DNA of 12,174 nt from JBFHKO01 sp041595355 (GCA_041595355.1 JBFHKO010000065.1:1-12174); one strand, 5' to 3'. Shown: positions 1 through 6,907, counted from the first letter of the stretch. Numbers and translations: made by a program. Notes: generated by a model not told the origin, from the sequence alone.

Positions 1-1513
1 CCATCTCCACCAGCTCCAGCTCGACACCCTGGGCCGCCAGCGCCTGCGCCATCGCCCGGGCCAGCATGGGATATTCAGGATGCTGCTCATAATAGCCCAG
101 CCGCAGTAGCGGCTTCCCGGGCGCTGTGGCTGATGCCGGCTCGGCGGCAAACGGCGAGACCGCCTCACAGGCGCTCATGCAATGAAGCCAGGTTGGCAAC
201 AGGCTGCCCGCCGGCACCCAGAAATGGCGGATGGGCGCAATCAACTGCTGCGCCAGTCGATAGGGGTCCAGTGTTTCCTGCAGCCAGCGGCGCTGCTCGA
301 TACGGCCCCAGAACGGCGCGCGGCTATCACAGAGCAGAAAATACCCCCCCTGCTCGAGAAACATCTCGCCGGAGCGATCCGAGGGGGCGCCACTGAGCCC
401 GGCCGCAAGGCCCGAGGCATAATCGGCATCACTGAGGCTGGAACTGAGCCAGGTCGCAGTGGCATTGGAAAAGGCCCGCCCCGGCGTCTGCGCATGCCCT
501 GGCTGCCCGCGCCTGGCCGCCGGCTCACGCTGAACGGAGGAACCTGCCGGCGTGCCGGCCGGTCGTTCCGCCGCCGGCTGTGAAGCGCTCAGATCCGGCC
601 ACATCAACACCTCGAGTTCATCCAGTAATCCGCGGAAACCGAAATAGCCATCGAAGGCGGTCAGGCGCAAATGCCAGGCATCATTTTCTGCCACCCGATA
701 GGGACCCGTGCCAACCGGGCAGGAGGCAAAATCGGCCCGGGCACCGTGATCGGCAGGCACTATCATGGCCGCATTGTCGGCGAGCAGCAGCGGCAGGCGT
801 GGATCCGGCTCGGCCAGCTCGATGACGACGCTCAAGGGACCGGCTTCACGGACCTGCCGGATATGCGAGAAAAGCGGCCATTGCGCACTGCGCGTCAGCG
901 AGGCCACGACATCCGCCATGCGCAGTTCCCGCCCGTCATGAAACAGCACCCCAGGGCGCAGGAAAAATCGCCAGCTCAGGGGAGCCTGCCTGCGCCAATG
1001 GTGGGCCAAATCCCCTTCCACGGCCCCGCTCTCCTCATTGATGCGGGTGAGACCATTGAAGATATACCGGACCAGATGCACTTCCGAGCGGCGCAGGGGC
1101 GTGGCCGGATCGAGATTCAACATGGGGCGGTAATAGGGCACCCGCAACAGCTGCTGCTCGGTGCGCGTGCTGAACCCCAACTTTGCCCGCAGCAAGGGCG
1201 CAATCAGCTGTTTTTCCTGCCCGAGCAAATGGATGGCTTCGCCAAAACTGCCCGCCTCCAGCAACCGCTCGGCCTTGTCGCTCAACAACTGCTGTTCATT
1301 GCGCAGCAGTTGCAGGCGGGAGCGGTGGCCGCGACCGGGCTCGGCTTGCCATCTGAGCCAGCCCGACGCCTGCATCTGCACCAGCACATTGCGCATATGC
1401 CGTTTGGTACAGCAGAGCTGATCCGCCAATTCCTGCAGGGTGATGCTCAGTGGTTCACAGCCAAACTGCAGCAGCAACTTGCGATATTGTTGTTCGAGGC
1501 GACGTCCGGACAT
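1..1513 (-). CDS. sgrR: SgrR-family transcriptional regulator (C-terminus beyond window)
   Basis: DNA-binding regulator with an N-terminal helix-turn-helix joined to a solute-binding-like domain. In enterics SgrR senses sugar-phosphate stress and activates the small RNA sgrS. The visible 504 codons start at an ATG (1513) giving MSGRRLEQQYRKLLLQFG, which matches the typical SgrR N-terminus. Residues about 1-90 form the HTH part, with TKRHMRNVLVQMQASGWL as the recognition region. Residues about 125-300 carry the SBP_bac_5-like part, with conserved stretches such as LRRSEVHLVRYIFNGLTRIN, WRFFLRPGVLFHDGREL and AFDGYFGFRGLLDELEV. An Ala/Pro/Arg-rich stretch at about residues 308-350 looks like an insertion compared with E. 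coli SgrR (551 aa). The start has no good Shine-Dalgarno sequence. It lies downstream of the PTS unit but behind that unit's terminator, so it probably has its own promoter. No sgrS or setA is visible next to it. Family assignment is firm; orthology to SgrR in function is inference. Confidence 0.88.
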   Translation of the reverse strand, partial: MSGRRLEQQYRKLLLQFGCEPLSITLQELADQLCCTKRHMRNVLVQMQASGWLRWQAEPGRGHRSRLQLLRNEQQLLSDKAERLLEAGSFGEAIHLLGQEKQLIAPLLRAKLGFSTRTEQQLLRVPYYRPMLNLDPATPLRRSEVHLVRYIFNGLTRINEESGAVEGDLAHHWRRQAPLSWRFFLRPGVLFHDGRELRMADVVASLTRSAQWPLFSHIRQVREAGPLSVVIELAEPDPRLPLLLADNAAMIVPADHGARADFASCPVGTGPYRVAENDAWHLRLTAFDGYFGFRGLLDELEVLMWPDLSASQPAAERPAGTPAGSSVQREPAARRGQPGHAQTPGRAFSNATATWLSSSLSDADYASGLAAGLSGAPSDRSGEMFLEQGGYFLLCDSRAPFWGRIEQRRWLQETLDPYRLAQQLIAPIRHFWVPAGSLLPTWLHCMSACEAVSPFAAEPASATAPGKPLLRLGYYEQHPEYPMLARAMAQALAAQGVELELVEM

Positions 1514-1563
1514 AAAGGAGGAACCAAGGTTGTGTGTGGCTGGCAACGGTGCGTTTCATTAAA

Positions 1564-1632
1564 TTAAAGCATGGCCAGCAGGCCGGCAAGCGCCACAACC
1601 CGCAGCATGCGGATTGCCTTCGGGTGCGCCAT
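1564..1632 (-). CDS. Possible 22-codon hydrophobic leader peptide upstream of sgrR
   Basis: A short ORF of 22 codons ending in TAA lies 50 bp before the sgrR start, on the same strand. It has a basic N-terminus (MAHPKAIRM) followed by a hydrophobic run (VVALAGLLAML), so it resembles a small membrane peptide or signal-like leader. The first ATG (1632) has no convincing ribosome site. An internal ATG at 1608 has AAGG eight bases upstream and would give 14 residues. Nothing else supports translation, so this is a candidate only and could be chance. Confidence 0.2.
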   Translation of the reverse strand: MAHPKAIRMLRVVALAGLLAML

Positions 1633-1694
1633 GTGACTGCCGCCGCCAGTATTCGGGGATGACCCGCCCCCGGATGATGGCAGCGCCGACCCAT

Positions 1695-1721
1695 AAAAAA
1701 CCCCGGCCTGTTCGGCCGGGG
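1695..1721 (-). terminator. Intrinsic terminator of the PTS unit
   Basis: Read on the minus strand this is a perfect 8-bp stem CCCCGGCC / GGCCGGGG with a 5-base loop, followed directly by TTTTTT. It begins 48 bp after the EIIBC stop codon and should separate that unit from sgrR. On the plus strand no T-run follows, so it acts on the minus strand only. Confidence 0.9.
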
Positions 1722-1769
1722 GGCACACTCACCAGGATGGAGAAAACCTCTCCACGGGTGATAAACACA

Positions 1770-3140
1770 TCAGGCTTGCTGAACTTCCATGCCCGGCTTC
1801 AGGACCGCATACATCAGTCCGGTGAGGGCCGTACCCGCCGCGATGGCAACCAGGTACATCGCTACATGACCGACCGCGTTGGGGATGGCCAGCACGAACA
1901 GACCACCGTGGGGAGCCATCAGAGTGCAGCCGAACAACATGGACAGTCCACCCGCCAGGGCGCCGCCGGCCATGGTGGAGGGAATGACGCGCATGGGATC
2001 CCGTGCGGCAAAGGGAATGGCGCCTTCGGAGATGAAGCACAGCCCCAGAATGAAAGAGGCCTTGCCTGCTTCAAACTCGGCTTCGGTGAACTTGTTGCGG
2101 GCCACATAGGTGGCCACCCCCATCCCCAGAGCCGGCACCATACCGGCAGCCATGATGGCAGCCATGGGCAGATAGGATTGGGACGCCAGCAAGCCCACGC
2201 CAAAGGTATAGGCCGCCTTGTTGACCGGACCACCCAGATCGAAGCACTGCATCGCCCCCAGCAACACGCCCAGCAACACGGCGTTGGCAGAGCCCATGTT
2301 CTGCAGGAAGCTGGTCAGGCCGGTCATGGCGGCAGCTACCGGGCCCCCCACTATGTAGATCATGACCAGACCGGTGATCAGGGAGGAGAGCAGCGGGATG
2401 ATGAGGATGGGTTTCAGTGCCTCCATGGCTTGCGGCAGCGTCACCTTTTCCGCCACCCAGCGGGCGCTGTAACCGGCCAGGAAACCGGCCACTATGCCCC
2501 CGAGAAAACCGGCGCCCAGGGAGCTGGCCAGCATGCCGCCAATCAACCCCGGCGCCAGACCCGGACGGTCAGCGATGGAGAAGGCGATGTAACCGGCCAG
2601 CACCGGCACCATCAGGGCAAACGCCGAGGCGCCACCTATCTTCATCAGCGCCGCAGCCAGGGTACCCTGCTCCTTGAACGCCTCGATACCGAAGACGAAG
2701 GAGAGCGCGATACAGAGGCCCCCCGCCACCACCAGCGGCAACATGTGGGATACCCCGGTCATCAGGTGCTTGTAGGCACCTGGCAGTTCGGCCTTGCCTG
2801 CATGAGACGCGGAGGCACTTCCCTTGAAGACGTTCCCGGATGCCAACGCCAGATCCAGTTCCCGCGCCGTCTTTTTCAGCGCCGCGCCCGTGCTGGTCTT
2901 GTACAGCGTTTTCCCCGTGAAGCGGGAGAGATCCAGTTCGATATCGGCCGCGATGATAACCAAATCGGCCTGCGCTATCTCATCCTCGGTCAGCGCATTT
3001 TTGGCACCGACAGAGCCACGGGTTTCGACCTTGATCCAGAAACCTCGCTTTTTTGCCTCCACGTTCAGTGCTTCGGCAGCCATGAAAGTATGGGCGACGC
3101 CTGTTGGACAGGCGGTAATGGCAACGATACGTTTGCTCAT
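1770..3140 (-). CDS. PTS fructose-type EIIBC permease
   Basis: Membrane component of a phosphoenolpyruvate:sugar phosphotransferase system that imports and phosphorylates its substrate. The 456-residue product starts with an EIIB domain (about 1-100). The phosphorylatable cysteine is Cys11, in ITACPTGVAHTFMAAEAL. The EIIC domain follows after a Ser/Ala-rich linker (about 105-120), with many hydrophobic segments and the fructose-family signature FISEGAIPFAARDP near the C-terminus. E. coli FruA is longer (563 aa) because it has an extra B' domain; the B-C layout here is closer to FrvB. I chose the ATG at 3140 because AAGGGG lies six bases upstream; a GTG seven codons further out (3161) includes that site and is less likely. 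It is the second gene of a unit with the shikimate-dehydrogenase-like gene, 93 bp downstream of it. No EIIA, HPr or 1-phosphofructokinase gene is present, so phosphate must come from an EIIA encoded elsewhere. The substrate is not known; fructose should not be assumed. Confidence 0.93.
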   Translation of the reverse strand: MSKRIVAITACPTGVAHTFMAAEALNVEAKKRGFWIKVETRGSVGAKNALTEDEIAQADLVIIAADIELDLSRFTGKTLYKTSTGAALKKTARELDLALASGNVFKGSASASHAGKAELPGAYKHLMTGVSHMLPLVVAGGLCIALSFVFGIEAFKEQGTLAAALMKIGGASAFALMVPVLAGYIAFSIADRPGLAPGLIGGMLASSLGAGFLGGIVAGFLAGYSARWVAEKVTLPQAMEALKPILIIPLLSSLITGLVMIYIVGGPVAAAMTGLTSFLQNMGSANAVLLGVLLGAMQCFDLGGPVNKAAYTFGVGLLASQSYLPMAAIMAAGMVPALGMGVATYVARNKFTEAEFEAGKASFILGLCFISEGAIPFAARDPMRVIPSTMAGGALAGGLSMLFGCTLMAPHGGLFVLAIPNAVGHVAMYLVAIAAGTALTGLMYAVLKPGMEVQQA

Positions 3141-3233
3141 GGGGAACCCCTTTGGTTTCACTTGGATTTATTCAGCGGTAGCTGCCGCCACTGCGGCGAT
3201 GGCCATTATTGGAACTGCCTCGGCCGCTGATGA

Positions 3234-4052
3234 TTAGGCACGTGAATACGTTGCCGCCTGCTGGAACAGTTCATCACTGGGCCTGACGCCGGTGTAAAGG
3301 ACGAACTGTTCGACCGCCTGTATGGCAAAGACTTCCGAGCCGGTAATGACCATTTTCTCTTTTGTCTTGGCATAGCGGATGAGTGGCGTGACGGCCGGCA
3401 TGGCCACCACATCGAATATGACGCTTGCCGCATCGACCTCTGATTCAGAGAAGGCCAGCGCGTCGGCATCCGGCCCCCCGCTCATGCCGAGTGGCGTGGC
3501 ATTGATAAGCACGTCCGCCTGCACGCCGTCCATGTCCAGGCGCCATTCATAACCGCACAGGGCTGCCAGCTTTTTACCCGACGCTTCGTCTATGGCAATG
3601 ACGTACCCTTTCTTGAAACCCGCATCCCGCAGGGCACAAGCCACCGCCTTGGCCATGCCGCCACTGCCTTTCAGTGCAAAGACGCTATCGGTGGGCACCC
3701 GATATTTCGCCAGCAACTTGGCAATGGCGATATAGTCGGTGTTGTAGGCTTTTAAATGACCATTGGTGTTGACTATGGTGTTCACTGAATTGATCGCCTT
3801 TGCCGACGGATCCAGCTCGTCAATCAGGGGAATGCATGCTTCCTTGAAGGGCATGGAAATGGCGCAGCCACGAATACCCAGCCCACGAACGCCGCCAATC
3901 GCCGCCGCCAAATCGGTAGTGGTGAACGCCTTGTAGAGATAATCGAGTTCCAGGGCATCGTATAAGAAGTTATGGAACCGTGTGCCAAAATTGCTGGGTC
4001 TGGCCGCAAGCGACATGCAGATAGTGGTGTCTTTATTTAGCTGTCTGGTCAT
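3234..4052 (-). CDS. Shikimate 5-dehydrogenase-like protein (HI0607 type)
   Basis: A 272-residue member of the AroE/YdiB superfamily, which reduces 3-dehydroshikimate or related cyclic ketoacids with NAD(P)H. Family landmarks are present: the catalytic Lys70 in SMPFK, Asn91 in SVNTIV, the catalytic Asp106 in YNTDY, the nucleotide-binding loop GSGGMAKA (129-136), and Gln245 in AIQAVEQFVLYTG. The sequence style, with SLAARPSNFGTRFHNFLYD near the start, fits the SDH-like group typified by Haemophilus HI0607, not biosynthetic AroE. The substrate-carboxylate SxS pair is S14-L-A16, so the second serine is replaced. The ATG at 4052 has GGAG eight bases upstream; a GTG one codon earlier (4055) is also possible. 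It is the first gene of a unit with a PTS EIIBC, which suggests catabolism of a carbocyclic or sugar-like compound and not aromatic amino acid synthesis. That role is inference. Confidence 0.9.
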   Translation of the reverse strand: MTRQLNKDTTICMSLAARPSNFGTRFHNFLYDALELDYLYKAFTTTDLAAAIGGVRGLGIRGCAISMPFKEACIPLIDELDPSAKAINSVNTIVNTNGHLKAYNTDYIAIAKLLAKYRVPTDSVFALKGSGGMAKAVACALRDAGFKKGYVIAIDEASGKKLAALCGYEWRLDMDGVQADVLINATPLGMSGGPDADALAFSESEVDAASVIFDVVAMPAVTPLIRYAKTKEKMVITGSEVFAIQAVEQFVLYTGVRPSDELFQQAATYSRA

Positions 4053-4514
4053 CACTTCAACTCCAATTAATAAATCTGATAAAGGTCAGCATGGTCAATC
4101 GATCTAATGCACAGGGCTATCAGCAATAAACCTATTTATGTATTCACAGCGCAAACAACCCTCTCGATTCCGAGATTTATTTGACCGGTCACTCATTGAC
4201 TCTGAATTTGGCTCGAAATATCCATCATTTCGAAACCAGGATGTGTATGGTTTTTTGCTGGGCCAGCTTTGCCACCGAAGCCTGCCGTCGAGGAAATAAT
4301 GGTCTAAATTCATGCAATCAAAAACTGTCCACTTCCACCAATTTCTATTCCTCTTTTATGGCGGAAACAACGCCCGGCGCCGCCTCAGCACGGCCAAATC
4401 CGGTTTGTCACCTCGCTTCGGCAGCCGCTATTGGGCCATTGTTCCTCTTTTAACTCCCACCGCCGCGCCGTGAGACCCGCGGCGGGCACGCCACAGGGAC
4501 CACAATGAGAAGGA
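4053..4514. other. Gene-free, AT-richer upstream region with several inverted repeats
   Basis: I see no convincing gene here. The part up to about 4360 is visibly AT-richer than the rest. It contains inverted repeats at 4162-4175 (TCTCG..CGAGA), a 10-bp palindrome TGACCGGTCA at 4182-4191, and a 7-7-7 repeat at 4213-4233. A GC-rich hairpin (CCGCCGCG 4460-4467 with CGCGGCGG 4478-4485) has no T-run on either strand. It must hold the promoter of the dehydrogenase/PTS unit, although no canonical -35/-10 pair at a good distance stood out. Open frames on both strands have no recognisable protein character. Confidence 0.6.
4213..4233. promoter_or_regulatory. Candidate operator upstream of the dehydrogenase/PTS unit
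   Basis: Perfect 7-bp arms TCGAAAT and ATTTCGA around a 7-base spacer give a 21-bp symmetric site about 160 bp before the dehydrogenase start. The size and symmetry fit a dimeric regulator, but no cognate regulator gene sits beside it and no known box is matched. Function is inference. Confidence 0.35.
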
Positions 4515-4535
4515 ATGAACGACGGGAGAGCCAGT

Positions 4536-4652
4536 GTGAGGAAGATACGGATTGGCAAGGGTGAGCAGCCGGTGTACCTGCTGGCCAAGCAGATCGTGCG
4601 CACCCCGGGCAGCCAGCTCGGCGGCCTGCTGGGCGGTTCGGGGCGTCGCTAG
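4536..4652 (+). pseudogene. Relic of a YjgR/DUF853 HerA-like ATPase gene (internal deletion)
   Basis: A 38-codon frame starts at GTG (4536), with GGAG seven bases upstream, and ends at TAG. Its first half, RIGKGEQPVYLL, matches the style of the extreme N-terminus of YjgR/DUF853 proteins, where it normally precedes the Walker A region (ANRHGLxxGATGTGKT). Its second half, AKQIVRTPGSQLGGLLGG followed by SGRR and the stop, resembles the C-terminal tail of the same family. The whole ATPase body of roughly 450 residues is absent. I infer one large in-frame deletion joining the two ends, with a further small loss in the tail. An ATG at 4515 in the same frame would add seven codons but has a poorly spaced ribosome site. 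Recognition is from memory of the family, so it is moderately sure. Confidence 0.5.
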
Positions 4653-4686
4653 ACTGACCACCGTGACCGATTAAAAAACATACGCA

Positions 4687-4725
4687 AGGGGCCGCTTCGG
4701 GTATGCTACGCCCCGACGGGCCCCT
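4687..4725. other. Imperfect stem-loop after the ATPase relic
   Basis: AGGGGCC (4687-4693) pairs with GGCCCCT (4719-4725), with an inner TCGGG/CCCGA pairing. There is no T-run, so it is not a standard terminator. A -10-like TATGCT (4702-4707) lies in its loop and might instead be part of a promoter for the downstream membrane gene. Confidence 0.3.
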
Positions 4726-4809
4726 GCCAGTCAGCTTGAGCCCGCCCCCGCAGCGGGAAAAGTGTTAACCCGCTCGCAACTCGCACCCCCGGCAAGCACG
4801 CCGCCGCCG

Positions 4810-4827
4810 TTAAGGTTGCCTTAATAG
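4810..4827 (+). promoter_or_regulatory. PmrA-box-like element upstream of the LtaS-like gene
   Basis: The site reads GTTAAG, five bases, then CTTAAT (4809-4814 and 4820-4825), against the PmrA consensus YTTAA(G/T)-N5-YTTAA(G/T); only the first base differs. The same bases form a perfect inverted repeat TTAAGG-TTG-CCTTAA at 4810-4824. A weak -10-like TAGCAT follows about ten bases downstream. The gene start is about 70 bp away. Regulation by a PmrA-type response regulator is inference. Confidence 0.35.
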
Positions 4828-4895
4828 TGGCGCGCTAGCATGCTGGCGACCCGTATGGACACCCCTCTATTTTGCCGTTGGAGAGTAACGCTCGC

Positions 4896-6809
4896 ATGAC
4901 ACTCAGTTTCCCCAAGACCCCGGCCCGCTTCCAGTTCCTGTTCTGGATGACGACCGCCTTCCTGGCTCTCAGCCTGATCAGTCGTCTGGGGTTGACCCTG
5001 ATGGCCCTCGGCAGCACCCGACTGTCGCTGCTCGATCTGCTGTATGCCTATCCGGTCGGCCTGCTTTACGACCTGGCCAGCTTCAGCTACATCGCCCTGC
5101 CGGTCGCCCTGTGGCTGAGCCTGTTTCCCCAGCGCTGGCTGAGTTCACCGCTGTGGCGCGGCGCCGGCCTGCTGATGCGGATCATCAGCCTGGCCGCCAT
5201 GCTGGTGCTCTGTGCCAGCGAATGGGTGTTCTGGGAGGAGTTCGAAAGCCGCTTCAACTTCATTGCCGTGGATTACCTGGTCTACACCCACGAGGTGATA
5301 GGCAACATCCGCGAGTCCTACCCGCTGGCCAGCTGGCTGTCGCTGTGTGCCCTGGCGGCCGCGCTGCTCACCTGGCTCAGCCTGCGCCTGCCCCAGCCCG
5401 CCTGGTTGGGCGCCTTGCGTCGCCTGCCGGTGCTGGGTGCGCTCAGCCTGCTGGTCATTCTGGTCAGCGCCGGGCTGAATGGCCAGATGAAAAACCAGCG
5501 CGACAACCGCTACGCCAACGAGCTGGCCGGCAGCGGCCTGTACAGCCTCTTTTTTTCCTTTCGTCACAACGAGCTGGACTACAAGCAGTTCTATGTCAGC
5601 CTGCCCACCCAAACGGCCACCGAGCTGGTGCGCGCCCAGCTGGCCACCCCTGACGCCCATTTCGAGGACAATGCGCCCCTGGATGTCCGCCGCCAGATCC
5701 GCCACAGCGGAGCGGAGAAGCGCCTGAACGTGGTGCTTATTTCCGTCGAAAGCCTCTCCGGCGAATACATGGACAGCCTGGGACTGGGCACGCCCAGGGG
5801 CCTGACCCCCCACCTCGACCAGCTGGCCAATGAAGGCATGCTGTTCACCCAGCTGTATGCCACCGGTAACCGCACGGTGCGGGGCCTGGAGGCGCTGTCG
5901 CTGTCGGTACCGCCCAGCCCCGGTCAGTCCATCGTCCGCCGGCCAAACAATGGCGGGCTGTTCAGCCTGGCCAGCGTCTTCAACGCCAAGGGCTACCACT
6001 CCCGCTATCTGTACGGCGGCTATGGCACCTTTGACAACATGAACGCCTTCTTCGGCGGCAATGGCTACGAAGTGATCGACCGCCTGACCCTCAGCAACGA
6101 TCAGATCACCCAGGAGAACATCTGGGGCGTGGCCGATGAGGATCTGTTTGCCATGACCCTGCGCAACCTGGATCGGATGCAGCAAAGTGGCGCTCCCTTC
6201 TTCGCCCATGTGATGACCACCAGCAACCACAGGCCCTACACCTATCCCGAGAACCGCATCGACATTCCCTCCGGCAGCGGCCGCGAGGGGGCCGTGAAGT
6301 ACAGCGACTGGGCCATCGGCGACTTCATCCGTCAGGCGCGCCAGCATGCCTGGTTCAAGGATACGCTGTTCGTCATCGTGGCCGATCACTGCGCCTCCAG
6401 CGCCGGCAAGACGGATCTGCCGGTGGAGCGCTATCATATTCCGCTCATCATCTGGTCGCCGGAGCATGTCCCGGCCCAGAAGGTGGATCGACTGATGAGC
6501 CAGATAGACATAGCCCCGACCCTGCTTGGCATGTTGAACTTCAGCTACGAGTCCCAGTTCATGGGGGTGGATGTGTTCGCCACGCCCACCGGGCCACAGC
6601 GCGCCTTCATCGCCACCTATCAGGGGCTGGGCTACCTGAAGGACGAGCAGCTGACGGTACTGATGCCACAAAAGGCCCCCGAAACCCGGCCGCTGAAGGG
6701 CAAGCCACTGTCGGCCGCCGCGGTGAAACAGCTGCAGGATGAGGCCGTGGCCTGGTATCAGGTGGCCAGCGAGCGCTTCAGCAACGGCCTGATGCGCCTC
6801 CAGCCCTGA
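4896..6809 (+). CDS. LtaS/OpgB-like membrane phosphotransferase (sulfatase fold)
   Basis: Inner-membrane enzyme of 637 residues in the COG1368 group, relatives of lipoteichoic acid synthase and phosphoglycerol transferase OpgB. About five hydrophobic segments fill residues 15-195, including the characteristic AVDYLVYTHEVIGNIRESYP stretch. The rest (about 275-600) is an exported alkaline-phosphatase/sulfatase-type domain. Expected metal and catalytic residues are visible: Glu285 in ISVESLSGEYM, nucleophile candidate Thr327 in GNRTVRGLEAL, His445 in SNHRPYTYP, and Asp497-His498 in VADHCASSAGK. Gram-negative bacteria lack lipoteichoic acid, so the likely job is transfer of a phospholipid head group to a periplasmic glucan or envelope glycan; the acceptor is unknown. 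I chose ATG 4896, with GGAGAG about ten bases upstream; an in-frame TTG at 4872 lacks a good site. It is a single-gene unit with its own terminator. Confidence 0.9.
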   Translation: MTLSFPKTPARFQFLFWMTTAFLALSLISRLGLTLMALGSTRLSLLDLLYAYPVGLLYDLASFSYIALPVALWLSLFPQRWLSSPLWRGAGLLMRIISLAAMLVLCASEWVFWEEFESRFNFIAVDYLVYTHEVIGNIRESYPLASWLSLCALAAALLTWLSLRLPQPAWLGALRRLPVLGALSLLVILVSAGLNGQMKNQRDNRYANELAGSGLYSLFFSFRHNELDYKQFYVSLPTQTATELVRAQLATPDAHFEDNAPLDVRRQIRHSGAEKRLNVVLISVESLSGEYMDSLGLGTPRGLTPHLDQLANEGMLFTQLYATGNRTVRGLEALSLSVPPSPGQSIVRRPNNGGLFSLASVFNAKGYHSRYLYGGYGTFDNMNAFFGGNGYEVIDRLTLSNDQITQENIWGVADEDLFAMTLRNLDRMQQSGAPFFAHVMTTSNHRPYTYPENRIDIPSGSGREGAVKYSDWAIGDFIRQARQHAWFKDTLFVIVADHCASSAGKTDLPVERYHIPLIIWSPEHVPAQKVDRLMSQIDIAPTLLGMLNFSYESQFMGVDVFATPTGPQRAFIATYQGLGYLKDEQLTVLMPQKAPETRPLKGKPLSAAAVKQLQDEAVAWYQVASERFSNGLMRLQP

Positions 6810-6869
6810 GCAGGAAACTGGCCGGCAAGCCGGCACCTTTCCCGATAACGACAACGCCTGCTAACGACA

Positions 6870-6907
6870 AACGCCTCCCGGAGCCTCGGCCCGGGAGGCG
6901 TTTTTTT
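6870..6907 (+). terminator. Strong intrinsic terminator of the LtaS-like gene
   Basis: A 12-bp stem AACGCCTCCCGG / CCGGGAGGCGTT (6870-6881 and 6891-6902) with a 9-base loop is followed by a T-run to 6907. The T-run overlaps the stop codon of the convergent Nudix gene. On the minus strand only TTTGTCGTT follows the stem, so termination of that operon here would be weaker. Confidence 0.93.

Noticed and set aside
1514..1566. Strong AAAGGAGG on the plus strand just outside the sgrR start
   Set aside because: The only ORFs after it are about ten codons long from TTG or GTG, with no protein character. It is most likely chance.
671..1567. Long open frame on the plus strand opposite sgrR
   Set aside because: It is Gln/His/Arg-rich shadow sequence antisense to a well-recognised regulator. 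The same applies to the long antisense frames opposite the PTS, LtaS-like, Na/Pi and glgC genes.
1631..1665. SgrS-like fragments TGTGACTG and AGTATT on the plus strand upstream of sgrR
   Set aside because: The two pieces of the ptsG-pairing motif are separated by extra bases and no hairpin with a T-run follows on the plus strand, so an SgrS gene is not supported.
4182..4196. CRP-like site (TTTGA....TCACT)
   Set aside because: The half-sites are only four bases apart where CRP needs six, so I kept only the plain palindrome.
4104..4313. 69-codon minus-strand ORF in the AT-rich region
   Set aside because: No recognisable motif and no clear ribosome site; it overlaps the likely control region of the dehydrogenase/PTS unit.
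4460..4485. GC-rich hairpin as a terminator
   Set aside because: No T-run follows on either strand.
4428..4661. 77-codon minus-strand ORF
   Set aside because: Its most protein-like part is the reverse of the DUF853-like relic, and the rest has no family character.
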